From positions 248,001 through 312,000 of the forward strand of contig NZ_QUOQ01000004.1 in assembly GCF_003704105.1 (NCBI RefSeq): 64,000 bases of DNA, written 5' to 3'. A model generated the notes under the pieces. It worked only from the letters and a program-made list of their open reading frames with translations. It ran no database searches and was not told the origin of the DNA. The position numbers and the translations under genes were made by a program. Positions 20,433 through 29,585 of this stretch are shown here, piece after piece; the stretch's first letter is position 1, and the number at the start of each line of letters is the position of its first letter. Source of the DNA: Brevundimonas lutea. Lineage in GTDB: Bacteria; Pseudomonadota; Alphaproteobacteria; Caulobacterales; Caulobacteraceae.

Positions 20433-21230
20433 ATGCTGACATCCTTGAACGACGTGTTCCGTCGCAAGCCCGCCTGGGTGAAGCGGGAAATCTCCCGACC
20501 TGAGGCCGCGATTTTGGCGCGGCGGATCCGAGCGACCGGGGCCGTGCGGGGCGCGGAGGTCGGGGTGGCGTCGGGCTTCTCCTCGGCAGTCCTGATCGCG
20601 GCCATGGCGGCCAATGCCGGCGAGACGAACCTGCACAGTTTCGACACGGCCGAGCGATGCTATTTCGACCCCGGCCGGGCGACGGGGCAGGCGGTCGCGG
20701 AAATTCACGGCGACACAACCGGCTTTCACCTGACCACCGGGGCCTCGACGGCGGCGATCGAGGCCCAGCCGCCCCTCGACTTCCTCTTCATCGACGGCAG
20801 CCACGCCACGCCCTGGCCGGCCTTCGACGTGCTGTCGCTGGGACGGTTCCTCAAGCCCGGCGGCTGGATCGCCCTGGACGATGTGGAGATGACCTTCCAG
20901 CCGCGCTGGCGGCAGGGCGGCAAGAACGGGGCGCGAGATCTCTATCGGGCCTGGACCGGACCCAAGACCCGCTACGAAGGTGCGACAGGCCTGGCGATCC
21001 TCGACCAACCGACGCCGGAGCGGATCGCCGACAGCGTGATCGCCAGCTTGGCCCCGGACTGGGATGTGGCCATTCCACCGCGCGCCTTGGAGCGATTCAC
21101 GACCATCGGCGCCCATTACGGCGCCGCGATGCGGCAGCGGCTGGCCGAGACGATCCGGGATCGATCTGGATCATATGGAGCCTGGAAACCCACGGAGCCC
21201 GAACCGGGCGGATTGACCCTGCCCGACTGA
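20433..21230 (+). CDS. Class I SAM-dependent methyltransferase (Methyltransf_24 type)
   Basis: This 265-residue protein has a Rossmann-type methyltransferase core: GAEVGVASGFSSAVLIAA near residue 40 (SAM loop), LHSFDTAERCYF near 70, PLDFLFIDGSHATPW near 112 and LKPGGWIALDDVEM near 138. FIDGSH followed by a PGG(W/F)I strand is usual in enzymes that act on glycan or rhamnosyl acceptors, but the substrate cannot be read from sequence. The ATG at 20433 is chosen because GGAGGAG precedes it closely. The longer open frame upstream crosses the rnpB region and is not real. Confidence 0.8.
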   Translation: MLTSLNDVFRRKPAWVKREISRPEAAILARRIRATGAVRGAEVGVASGFSSAVLIAAMAANAGETNLHSFDTAERCYFDPGRATGQAVAEIHGDTTGFHLTTGASTAAIEAQPPLDFLFIDGSHATPWPAFDVLSLGRFLKPGGWIALDDVEMTFQPRWRQGGKNGARDLYRAWTGPKTRYEGATGLAILDQPTPERIADSVIASLAPDWDVAIPPRALERFTTIGAHYGAAMRQRLAETIRDRSGSYGAWKPTEPEPGGLTLPD

Positions 21231-21236
21231 ACCGCG

Positions 21237-22001
21237 TCAGTTCAGCACGCCCGTGACACTCTCGACTTGGGCCAGCTGGAGCAGGCCGACGAGGCGGGCG
21301 CGGGTTTCGCCGTCGGCGACGCCGTCCACCTGTTCGGGCCGCCAGTGGCGCTGGAAGGCCTCCACCGTCAGGCGGGTGTCGTCGTCGTAGTCGCCACCGG
21401 GCATGAGGCCGTAGCCGAGGCGGTGCAGGGCCGAGCGCAGGACGACGACGCCCAGACCCTCGTCGCCCGGCCCCAGCGGCTGGCCCAGGGCGGCGATGCG
21501 CTCGGGGGCAGGCTCAAACCACAGGCCGTGGCCGGCCTCGGCCAGGCGTTTCCAGGGAAAGCGCTCGCCGGGATCGGTCTTGCGGTGGGGCGCGGTGTCG
21601 GAGTGGCCGACGATGCGGGCGTCGGGCACGGACCAGCGTGTGCGGATGTCGGCGACCAGGGCCGTCACTGTGGCGATCTGGGCCTCGGGGAAATCGCGAT
21701 AGCCCCACTCGTGGCCGGGATTGACGATCTCGATGCCGATGGAGACGGCGTTGACGTCGGTTTCTCCCTGCCAGGCCCCCTGCCCCGCGTGCCAGGCGCG
21801 GCGCTCCTCGGGCACCAGCTGGAACAGCCGGCCGTCCTCCTCGACGAGGTAGTGGGACGACACGCGCGCCTCGGGATCACGCAGGCGCTCAAGGGCGGCC
21901 TCGCCCGTCTGCATGCCGGTGTAGTGGAGGAGGATCAGGTCGGGGGGCGCGCGGCGCGCGTCGAAGTTCGGCGAGGGGGCCGCGATCAGCTCCAGAGTCA
22001 C
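21237..22001 (-). CDS. N-acetylmuramoyl-L-alanine amidase, AmiD/AmpD type with peptidoglycan-binding domain
   Basis: This 254-residue protein cleaves the bond between muramic acid and the stem peptide. An Amidase_2 domain covers residues about 15-165, with zinc ligand H26 in LLHYTGM, SSHYLVEEDGRLFQLV, a second histidine in RIVGHSDTAP, and the catalytic KTDPGERFPW. Residues about 185-250 resemble a PG_binding_1 repeat (LRSALHRLGYG, VEAFQRHW). No signal peptide or lipobox is seen at this start, so it may act on recycled anhydro-muropeptides in the cytoplasm like AmpD. The two-domain layout is closer to AmiD. Confidence 0.9.
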   Translation of the reverse strand: MTLELIAAPSPNFDARRAPPDLILLHYTGMQTGEAALERLRDPEARVSSHYLVEEDGRLFQLVPEERRAWHAGQGAWQGETDVNAVSIGIEIVNPGHEWGYRDFPEAQIATVTALVADIRTRWSVPDARIVGHSDTAPHRKTDPGERFPWKRLAEAGHGLWFEPAPERIAALGQPLGPGDEGLGVVVLRSALHRLGYGLMPGGDYDDDTRLTVEAFQRHWRPEQVDGVADGETRARLVGLLQLAQVESVTGVLN

Positions 22002-22005
22002 GGGG

Positions 22006-22317
22006 TCAGCGGTCCTGCCGCTCCCAGCCGTAGGTCACCCAGGTGTCGCCGACCTTCCTGGCCTCGATGACGCCCTCGGCCGCCACGGGGCGGGGACGCA
22101 GCGAGCGGCGGGCGCGAAGAGCGATCCCGCCCAGGAAGACCACCACGCCCGCGACCACCGCGATCAGCGCCACGGCCGCAGCGGTGAAGATGGCCAGCAT
22201 GGCGCCGACGGTCACGGCCACGCCGGCGGCGATCAGACCGCCCAGCCAGGCCAGCGGCGCGAGCAGGCCGGCGCCGCGCGGAGAGCTGGATCCAGTCAGG
22301 CGGTCGGTGTCGGGCAT
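22006..22317 (-). CDS. Small hypothetical membrane protein
   Basis: This 103-residue protein has two strongly hydrophobic helices (about 17-38 and 42-66, rich in A, V and G), then a basic stretch RARRSLRPRP. It ends in a short soluble tail with GDTWVTYGWERQ. It is not a recognised family. It lies 4 bases upstream of the amidase gene on the same strand and is probably cotranscribed with it. A role with the amidase is possible but unsupported. Confidence 0.7.
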   Translation of the reverse strand: MPDTDRLTGSSSPRGAGLLAPLAWLGGLIAAGVAVTVGAMLAIFTAAAVALIAVVAGVVVFLGGIALRARRSLRPRPVAAEGVIEARKVGDTWVTYGWERQDR

Positions 22318-22413
22318 GCGGATAACCTTTCCAGCGTCTTAACGCCTCAACGCCAATGTCGGCTTCGCGTCGTCGATCGTCAATCCGTGGCGCGACGTCG
22401 CAGTTCCCGTCGA

Positions 22414-24195
22414 TCACCCAAGCGGCTGGTCGGCCAGGACCGAGGCGCCGCCGGCGCGCGCGCGCTCGGTGCGGATGCGCGACAGCACGGCCTGGGCGTC
22501 GGGATCACGGGTCACCGCGCCGATGGCGACCAGCGCCTGGGCCGCCTCGCCCGAGACGCCGAACACCTCGGACAAGGCCTCGAAGGCCGACTGCGGCTTG
22601 GGGAAGCGCTTGAAGCGGACGTCGGCGTCGGCGTCGATCCCGGCCAGCTGCTTGGCGCGGGCCACGGCCTCGAACAGGCCGCCGATCTCGTCGACCAGAC
22701 CCAGGCGACGCGCCTGGGCGCCGGTCCAGACCCGGCCGCGGGCGACCTCGTGGACCTGGTCCCGCGTCATGTCACGACCGGTGGAGACCCGGGTCAGGAA
22801 CTGGGCGTAGATGGCGTCCATATTGCCGGAGAAGGCCTGACGCTGGGCGTCGGTGAATGGCTGGTCGACCGAGAAGGCGTCGGCGTAGGGACCGCCGACC
22901 GCGATGTGGCGCATGTCGACGCCGAAGCGGGCCAAAGCCTCGTCGAACACGAACTTGCCGCCGAACACGCCGATCGAGCCGGTCAGGGTCGAAGGCTGGG
23001 CGACGATGGCCGAGGCCTCGGCGCTGATCCAGTAGCCGCCGGACGCGGCATAGTCGCCCATCGACACCACCACCGGCTTGTTCGCCGCCTTGGCGGCGCG
23101 GACGGCGGTCAGGATCTGTTCGGACGCCTCGGGCGAGCCGCCGGGCGAGGAGACGCGGAAGACGATGGCTTTGACCGCGTCGTCCTCAATGGCGTCGTAG
23201 ATGGCCTCGGCGGTGTCGTCCGAGGCGATCATGGAGCCGCCGCCGAACGGGTCGGCCGAGGTGCGGCCGGTGACGATGGCCCCCTCCCCGCCGACGATGG
23301 CGATGGCGTCCGAGCCGGAGCCGGCGCGCTCGCCGACGACCGAGGCGTAGTCGTGGAATTCGAGGATCTCGGCGTTGTCGCCGGCCCGCTCCAGCAGGGA
23401 GGCCTCGACGGCCTCGGCCTCGCCGATCTGGTCGATCAGGCCCAGCTGGCGGGCTTCCTCGGCGGAATGGGGACCGGACTCCAGGGCGGCGCGCAGGGCC
23501 GGCGCCTCCATCTCGCGACCAACGGCGGCGGCCGCGATCGAGGCGTTGTAGATGGAGCTCATCCAGGCGGTCTGGGCCTGGCGGTGGGCCTCGGTGTAGT
23601 CGCTCTGGGTGAAGGTGTTGACGGCGTTCTTGAACTCATAGCGCTGCTCGAACTCCGGCTGGACGCCGTAGCGGTCAAAGGCGCGGCCCAGGAAGAATTC
23701 GTCGATCGACAGGCCGGTGGCCCCCAGCTGGGCCGTGGACGACATCCACAGCTCGCCCGCCGAAGCGCCCAGCATATAGGTCGAGACCGAGGCGCCGATC
23801 GGATACAGGCCCTGGCTGTGGGCGACGATCGGCTTGCCCGACGCCTCGAAGCGGTCGACGGCCTGGCGCAGCTCGTCTGCGGCGGCGGGGCTCATGCCCA
23901 TTTCCGGCAGGCGGATCAGCACGGCCTTGATGCGGTCGTCGTCCTCGGCCTGATCCAGGGTCTCGACGATGTTCAGCACCGACAGACCGCCACCGCCGAG
24001 CGCCGCGAAGGGATTGGTTGGGGCCTGATCCGTCAGCCCCTGACGCAGGTCGATCTCCAGCACCGACCGCGCGGGCACGCCGGTATCGCTGGACGCCGAG
24101 GCGGCGACGGAGACGATCAGCAGGATCGGCAGGACCACGAAAAAGAGCATCAGCCCGGCGAAGACGCCGGCGATGGTGAGGAAGAACTGCTTCAT
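22414..24195 (-). CDS. sppA: Signal peptide peptidase SppA, 67K type
   Basis: SppA degrades leftover signal peptides in the inner membrane with a Ser-Lys dyad. The 593-residue protein has one N-terminal membrane helix (about 3-28) and two tandem S49 domains, as in the long enterobacterial form. Alignment by eye puts the general-base lysine at K189 in YEFKNAVNTF and the nucleophile at S385 in GDYAASGGYW. The segment GSIGVFGGKF follows S385 as expected. The gene diverges from the ABC ATPase at 24384. Confidence 0.93.
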   Translation of the reverse strand: MKQFFLTIAGVFAGLMLFFVVLPILLIVSVAASASSDTGVPARSVLEIDLRQGLTDQAPTNPFAALGGGGLSVLNIVETLDQAEDDDRIKAVLIRLPEMGMSPAAADELRQAVDRFEASGKPIVAHSQGLYPIGASVSTYMLGASAGELWMSSTAQLGATGLSIDEFFLGRAFDRYGVQPEFEQRYEFKNAVNTFTQSDYTEAHRQAQTAWMSSIYNASIAAAAVGREMEAPALRAALESGPHSAEEARQLGLIDQIGEAEAVEASLLERAGDNAEILEFHDYASVVGERAGSGSDAIAIVGGEGAIVTGRTSADPFGGGSMIASDDTAEAIYDAIEDDAVKAIVFRVSSPGGSPEASEQILTAVRAAKAANKPVVVSMGDYAASGGYWISAEASAIVAQPSTLTGSIGVFGGKFVFDEALARFGVDMRHIAVGGPYADAFSVDQPFTDAQRQAFSGNMDAIYAQFLTRVSTGRDMTRDQVHEVARGRVWTGAQARRLGLVDEIGGLFEAVARAKQLAGIDADADVRFKRFPKPQSAFEALSEVFGVSGEAAQALVAIGAVTRDPDAQAVLSRIRTERARAGGASVLADQPLG

Positions 24196-24383
24196 GGACC
24201 CCGGTCAGGCGAAGGAATGACGGCGCCAGATGGCCGTTCCTGTGAGCATAGGGGGCCGGACGGGACCGCACAAATGACGGCGGCGTAACCTTTTCGCCGA
24301 TCCGGTGTGCAATCTTTCTCAATCGTAACTTGCCCCGCGCGCCGCGAGCCGACAGCCTTGGGGTTCGATCCAGGGGGACCGTC

Positions 24384-25265
24384 ATGCTGTCGATCAAGAA
24401 TCTCGTCCACGTTTATGGCAACGGCACACGCGCCCTCGACGACGTGAGCCTGGAGGTGCCGCGCGGCATGTATGGCCTGCTGGGGCCGAACGGCGCGGGC
24501 AAGTCGACCCTGATGCGGTCGGTCGCCACCCTGCAGACGCCGACTTCGGGCTCGATCGAGTTCGACGGCATCGACGTGATCAAGGAGCCGGAGAAGCTGC
24601 GCCGCACGCTGGGCTACCTGCCCCAGGATTTCGGTGTCTATCCGCGCGTCTCGGCCTACGACATGCTGGACCATATGGCGGTGCTGAAGGGCGTGGCCGG
24701 TCACAAGGACCGCAAGGAAACGGTCGAGACCCTGCTGAACCAGACCAATCTCTGGTCGGTGCGCAAGAAGGCGCTGGCGGGCTTCTCGGGCGGCATGCGC
24801 CAGCGCTTCGGCATCGCCCAGGCCCTGATCGGCAACCCCCGCTTGATCATCGTCGACGAGCCCACGGCGGGCCTGGACCCGGAAGAGCGCAACCGCTTCC
24901 TCAACCTGCTGGCCGAGATCGGCGAACAGGTGGTGATCATCCTGTCGACCCACATCGTCGAGGACGTGGCCGACCTGTGCCCCAAGATGGCCGTGCTGGC
25001 CGGCGGCAAGATCCAGCTGGAGGGCGCGCCGGGCGAACTGATGCGCCGTCTGGACGGCCGGGTGTGGAAGAAGACCATCCCCTCCGAACAGCTGGAGGAT
25101 CACCGTGAGCGCTACGAGGTCATCTCGACCCGGCTGTTCGCCGGCAAGACGGTCATCCACGTGCTGGCCGACACCTCGCCGGGCCTCGGCTTCGAGCCGG
25201 TCCCGGGCGGGCTCGAGGACGTGTACTTCTCGACCCTGAGCGCCTCGCGCCGCCAGGCCGCGTAA
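24384..25265 (+). CDS. ABC transporter ATP-binding protein partnered with a permease-peptidase fusion
   Basis: This 293-residue ATPase has Walker A GPNGAGKST at 34-42, a Q-loop in LGYLPQDFGVYP, the signature FSGGMRQR near 135, Walker B LIIVDEPTAGLDP near 155 and the H-loop STHIVED. The C-terminal 80 residues are a poorly conserved extension. It is of the ABC-2 (DRA/CCM) exporter type. The permease gene starts 12 bases after its stop, so the two form one transporter. The cargo is unknown. The ATG at 24384 is preceded by a GGGGGA. Confidence 0.92.
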   Translation: MLSIKNLVHVYGNGTRALDDVSLEVPRGMYGLLGPNGAGKSTLMRSVATLQTPTSGSIEFDGIDVIKEPEKLRRTLGYLPQDFGVYPRVSAYDMLDHMAVLKGVAGHKDRKETVETLLNQTNLWSVRKKALAGFSGGMRQRFGIAQALIGNPRLIIVDEPTAGLDPEERNRFLNLLAEIGEQVVIILSTHIVEDVADLCPKMAVLAGGKIQLEGAPGELMRRLDGRVWKKTIPSEQLEDHRERYEVISTRLFAGKTVIHVLADTSPGLGFEPVPGGLEDVYFSTLSASRRQAA

Positions 25266-25277
25266 GGGGCCGGACGC

Positions 25278-28200
25278 ATGTTCTTCAAGATCGCGGCCTT
25301 CGAGTTCCGCTACCAGCTGAAACAACCGGCCTTTTGGGTCATCTGCATCCTGTTCGGCCTGATGGGCTTCGGCCTGATCGCGGCCAGCGAGAACATCAGC
25401 CTGGGCGGCGGCGGCAACACCCACGTCAACGCCCCCTATGCGATCTCGGTCGCGAACCAGGTCTTCAACGTCTTCTTCATGCTGGCGACGGCGGCGATCG
25501 TCGCCAATGCGGTGGCGCGTGACACCCAGACCGGCTTCGGCCCCCTGATCCACGCCACCCGCATCTCCAAGTTCGACTATGTCTATGGCCGCTTCTTCGG
25601 CGCCTTCGCCGTGGCGGCCCTGGCCTATCTGTCCATCAGCCTGGGCATGATGCTGGGCACGGTGATGCCGTGGGTGGATTCGGAGACGCTGGGGGCGTTC
25701 CGGCCGTTAGATTATCTCTACGCCTATGGCGTGTTCGGCCTGACGGGGCTGTTCTTCACCTCCTCGGTGCTGTTCGCCCTGGCCACGGCCACCCGTTCCA
25801 TGATGGCGACCTATGTCGGCGTCGTCGGCCTGATCATCGCCTATCTGATCGCCGGCGGGACGCTGGGCTCGCGGCCCGAGCTGATCGACATCTCGGCCTG
25901 GGTCGAGCCGTTCGGCAGCGCCGCCTATGGCCTGGTCAGCCGCTACTGGACGCCCGAGGAGCGCAACACGCTGAACCCCGAACTGGTCGGGGTGCTGCTG
26001 TATAACCGTCTGCTTTGGACCGGCATCGGCCTGGTGTTCCTGGCCGGCGCCTACGCCCTGTTCTCACCCTCGGCGCGCGGCGCCAAGGCCAAAAAGGAAG
26101 ACAAGCTCAGGAAGATGGCCGAGACGGCGCCCAAGGCCGCGCCCGTCGCCGTCCGCAGCGCCCGCCTGCCCGACACCCGCCACGATCTGAAGACGGCCTG
26201 GGCCCAGCTGACCGCGCGGACCCGGTTCGAGATGGCCCTGATCTTCAGGAGCCCGGCCTATCTGGTGCTGATCCTGCTGGGCGCCGCCTTCGCCTTCGCC
26301 AATCTGGTGTTCTCGGGCGAGGTCTATGGCACGCCATCCATTCCTGTGACGCGAGCAGTGATCGGCACGCTGGAGGGCGCGTTCGGCCTGATCACCGTCA
26401 TCATCGCCATCTACTACGCCGGCGAGCTGGTCTGGCGGGACCGCGACCGCAAGGTCCACGAGATCGTCGACGCCTCCTCGGCGCCCGACTGGACCTTCCT
26501 GCTTCCCAAGACCTTGGCCCTGGCCCTGGTCCTGGCCTCGACCCTGATCGTGGCGATGATCGCCGGGATCATCTGGCAGACCATTCGCGGCAACTTCGAC
26601 TATCAGCTGGGCCAGTACCTGTACTGGTACGTTTGGCGTCAGACGATCAGCATGTCGCTGCTGGCGGCCCTGGCGATCTTCATCCAGGCGATGTCTCCCA
26701 ACAAGTTCGTCGGCTGGGCGCTGATGGTGGTCTATCTGATCGCCACGATCGTCTTGGGCAATCTCGGCTTCGACCACTACCTCTATAATTACGGGGTCGG
26801 GCCGGGGGTGCCGCTGTCGGACCTGAACGGAGCGGGTGACTTCATCGGCTTCGAGGCGGTGACCAATGCCTATTGGGGCGCCTTTGCGATCCTGCTGCTG
26901 GTGGTCACCTTCGCCCTGTGGCGGCGAGGGACCGAGACGCGGTTCAAGCCTCGTCTGAAGCGCGCGCCGCAGCGCCTGAAGGGACCGGCCGGGGTCATCG
27001 CCGGCCTGGCCCTGGTGGCCTTCGTCGGCCTCGGCGCCTTTGTCTTCGTCAACACCAATGTCTGGAACGACTATCGCAGCCGCGACGACAGCGAACTGCG
27101 CCTGGCCAATATGGAAAAGGCGCTGCTGCAGTACGAAGACACGCCGCAGCCGGCGGTGGTCGACGTCACCCTGGACCTCGACCTCTATCCCCATGCGCCG
27201 CGGCTGGAGACCACCGGCCGTTATGTGATCCAGAACAAGACCGGCGCGCCGCTGCCGGCCGTCCACCTTCGCTGGATCGAGGACCTGGACGTCACCCGAC
27301 TGGACGTCCAGGGCGCGACCATCGAGCGGGAGTGGCCGGACTATCAGTACCGCATCTATCGCTTCGATCAGCCGATGCAGCCGGGCGAGCGCCGCACGAT
27401 CGACTTCCAGACGGTGCGATCCCAGCGCGGGTTCACCAATGGCGGCAATCTAACCTCGATCGTCGACAACGGCACCTTCATCAACAACGGCGGCTTCGCT
27501 ATCGACATCGGCATGGATCGCGGCGGCCTGCTGACCGATCGCACCAAGCGCCGCAAGTTCGGTCTGCCCGCCGAGCTGCGCATGCGTGACCTGAACGACC
27601 CCGAAGGGCTGACCGAGAACTACATCGGCGTCGACTGGGTGAACGCGGACATCACCCTGACCACCGATGCCGATCAGACGCCGATCGCGCCGGGCTACAA
27701 GGTGTCGGACGTGACCACCGGCGACCGTCGCACAGCCCGGTTCGTCACCGAGGCGCCGATCCTGCATTTCTTCTCGGTGCAGTCGGCCGACTACGACATC
27801 ACCCGCGAGGTCCACGACGGGGTGGCTCTGGAAATCTATCACCACCCCGACCACGACCAGAACGTCCAGCGCATGATCGACGCGCTGAAGGCGGGGCTGG
27901 ACTACATGCAGCCGGCGTTCGGCGACTATCAGTTCCGCCAGGCGCGGATCATCGAGTTCCCGGCCTATGCGTCCTTCGCCCAGGCCTTCGCGAACACCAT
28001 GCCCTACTCCGAGGACATCGGCTTCATCGCCGACCTGAGGAATCCGGACAAGATCGACTACGTCAGCTTCGTCACCGCCCATGAGCTGGGCCACCAGTGG
28101 TGGGCGCACCAGATCGTCGGGGCCAATGTCCAGGGTGCGACGACGCTGTCGGAAACCCTGGCGGAGTATTCGGCCCTGATGGTGATGGAGAAGCTGTACG

Positions 28201-28868
28201 GCCCCGACCAGATTCGGCGGTTCCTGAAGTACGACCTGGACACCTATCTGCGCTCACGCGGGTCGGAGCGGCTGGGCGAGTTCCCGCTGGTCCGCGTCGA
28301 GGCCGGCCAGGGCTACATCCACTATCAGAAGGGCGGCCACGTCCTCTATCTGCTGCGCGACCAGCTGGGCGAGGAGGCGGTCAACGCCGCCCTGCGCTCT
28401 CTGCTGGAGGCGCACAAGTTCGGCGAGGCGCCCTATCCGCGCTCGGTCGACCTGATCGCGGCGATCCGGGCCCAGGCGCCGGCGTCGAAACAGGCGCTGA
28501 TCACCGACCTGTTCGAACGCATCACCCTGTATGATGTGAAGGTGACCGAGGCCGAGGCGACCCGCCTGCCGAACGGCCGCTGGGACGTCGAACTGACGGT
28601 GGAGGCGCGGAAACTCTATGCCGATGCGCAGGGCGTGGAAACCGAGGCGCCGCTGAACGAAACCATGGAGATCGGCCTGTTCACCGCCGAGCCGGGCCGC
28701 GGCGTATTCGATCAGGAAGATGTCATCCTGATGGAGCGCCGCCCGATCCGCAGCGGGACCCAGACCTTCCGCTTCGTCACCAGCCAGGAGCCGAAGTTCG
28801 GCGGGGTCGACCCCTACAACAAGTGGATTGATCGCAACTCTGACGACAACGTCGAAGCGATCGGCTGA
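25278..28868 (+). CDS. ABC-2 type permease fused to an M1-family metallopeptidase domain
   Basis: This 1196-residue protein has two six-helix ABC-2 permease units (about 15-260 and 320-550) joined by a charged linker (AKAKKEDKLRKMAETAP). A further membrane helix at about 575-595 is followed by a roughly 600-residue extracytoplasmic gluzincin domain. The zinc motif is H935-E-L-G-H939 followed by QWW, with the third ligand probably the glutamate of LSETLAEY. That is 19 residues after the second histidine, against the textbook 18 for M1 enzymes. The usual GxMEN substrate motif is not seen; NTMPYSEDIGF occupies that area. Fused proteins of this layout are known but poorly characterised. Peptidase activity and cargo are inference. 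Confidence 0.9.
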   Translation: MFFKIAAFEFRYQLKQPAFWVICILFGLMGFGLIAASENISLGGGGNTHVNAPYAISVANQVFNVFFMLATAAIVANAVARDTQTGFGPLIHATRISKFDYVYGRFFGAFAVAALAYLSISLGMMLGTVMPWVDSETLGAFRPLDYLYAYGVFGLTGLFFTSSVLFALATATRSMMATYVGVVGLIIAYLIAGGTLGSRPELIDISAWVEPFGSAAYGLVSRYWTPEERNTLNPELVGVLLYNRLLWTGIGLVFLAGAYALFSPSARGAKAKKEDKLRKMAETAPKAAPVAVRSARLPDTRHDLKTAWAQLTARTRFEMALIFRSPAYLVLILLGAAFAFANLVFSGEVYGTPSIPVTRAVIGTLEGAFGLITVIIAIYYAGELVWRDRDRKVHEIVDASSAPDWTFLLPKTLALALVLASTLIVAMIAGIIWQTIRGNFDYQLGQYLYWYVWRQTISMSLLAALAIFIQAMSPNKFVGWALMVVYLIATIVLGNLGFDHYLYNYGVGPGVPLSDLNGAGDFIGFEAVTNAYWGAFAILLLVVTFALWRRGTETRFKPRLKRAPQRLKGPAGVIAGLALVAFVGLGAFVFVNTNVWNDYRSRDDSELRLANMEKALLQYEDTPQPAVVDVTLDLDLYPHAPRLETTGRYVIQNKTGAPLPAVHLRWIEDLDVTRLDVQGATIEREWPDYQYRIYRFDQPMQPGERRTIDFQTVRSQRGFTNGGNLTSIVDNGTFINNGGFAIDIGMDRGGLLTDRTKRRKFGLPAELRMRDLNDPEGLTENYIGVDWVNADITLTTDADQTPIAPGYKVSDVTTGDRRTARFVTEAPILHFFSVQSADYDITREVHDGVALEIYHHPDHDQNVQRMIDALKAGLDYMQPAFGDYQFRQARIIEFPAYASFAQAFANTMPYSEDIGFIADLRNPDKIDYVSFVTAHELGHQWWAHQIVGANVQGATTLSETLAEYSALMVMEKLYGPDQIRRFLKYDLDTYLRSRGSERLGEFPLVRVEAGQGYIHYQKGGHVLYLLRDQLGEEAVNAALRSLLEAHKFGEAPYPRSVDLIAAIRAQAPASKQALITDLFERITLYDVKVTEAEATRLPNGRWDVELTVEARKLYADAQGVETEAPLNETMEIGLFTAEPGRGVFDQEDVILMERRPIRSGTQTFRFVTSQEPKFGGVDPYNKWIDRNSDDNVEAIG

Positions 28869-28885
28869 GGCTGCCGTAACGGCGT

Positions 28886-28914
28886 GTGAGGCCCGGGATC
28901 GACCCGGGCCTCAC
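28886..28914. terminator. Perfect 12-bp inverted repeat between convergent genes
   Basis: GTGAGGCCCGGG and its exact complement CCCGGGCCTCAC flank a 5-base loop (ATCGA). The hairpin lies 17 bases after the permease-peptidase stop and 9 bases from the stop of the convergent gene at 28923. There is no T-run on either side, so it is not a classical intrinsic terminator. It probably acts as a bidirectional 3' end or blocks exonucleases. Confidence 0.6.
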
Positions 28915-28922
28915 CGATCCTC

Positions 28923-29465
28923 TTAGCCGCCCGCCATCTCGACAAAGCGGCGGTGCGCCAGCGCACCGCGCAGGCCGGCCCAGTGCAGAACCAGGGTCAC
29001 CAGCGTCAGCAGGAAGACGATGATCTGGGCCGGGCCGAACAGCGCCATGCTGGCCGGGCTGGAGACCAGTCCATAAACCGTCATCAGGACGTTCAGGGCC
29101 GTCAGCAGCAGCAGGATGATCGGGATCACCACATTCGGCTTCTTCCACTGCACGAAGCCCAGAATGACGTAGACCAAGGCGAAGAATAGGGTGACGCCGA
29201 TCCCGAACATGAAGCCGCCCGACGCCATCGCCATCGCCGCCTCGGCCTGGGCGGGGTCGGTCCCCTGTTTGGCGAACTCCTGCTCCATCGCCTGACGGGT
29301 GACCTCGATGATGGTGTCGCGCTGCATATAGGTCATGACGGATCCGAGGACGCCGACGGCGGCCCCCAGCCAGGCGCCCCAGGCGCTGGACCGCGCGGCG
29401 GCCTCTGCCTGTTCCGGCGTGTCGAGTGGCGCGGTCGGATTGGCCGCGGCGATCATGTTGCTCAT
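28923..29465 (-). CDS. Hypothetical four-helix membrane protein
   Basis: This 180-residue protein is not recognised. The ATG at 29465 (MSNMIAAAN) is preferred because the upstream extension is not membrane-compatible and a GGGGG-rich site precedes it. An alanine-rich soluble N terminus with DTPEQAEAAARSS is followed by four predicted membrane helices: about 30-48, 88-108, 115-135 and 142-162. Between helices 1 and 2 lies a soluble helical segment (IIEVTRQAMEQEFAKQ). It converges with the permease-peptidase gene and diverges from the M20 hydrolase. Confidence 0.75.
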   Translation of the reverse strand: MSNMIAAANPTAPLDTPEQAEAAARSSAWGAWLGAAVGVLGSVMTYMQRDTIIEVTRQAMEQEFAKQGTDPAQAEAAMAMASGGFMFGIGVTLFFALVYVILGFVQWKKPNVVIPIILLLLTALNVLMTVYGLVSSPASMALFGPAQIIVFLLTLVTLVLHWAGLRGALAHRRFVEMAGG

Positions 29466-29585
29466 GGTCTGGAAGCCCCCTTCTGATGAGACGAAGAGCC
29501 TAGCCATAATTGGCAGGCGCGCCACCCGGATTCGTTCATCCAGCCGCCTTCACCTGAGCCGTCGCCCCGGCTAGGGTCCGCGCGC

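Noticed and set aside
22387..24288. 633-residue plus-strand open frame over sppA
   Set aside because: Glycine-, alanine- and aspartate-rich antisense shadow of a clearly coding gene.
24192..25553. 453-residue minus-strand frame over the ABC ATPase and permease start
   Set aside because: No motifs, and it is antisense to a conserved ATPase.
26064..27266. 400-residue minus-strand frame over the permease-peptidase
   Set aside because: Composition typical of an antisense high-GC shadow, and the gene on the other strand is well supported.
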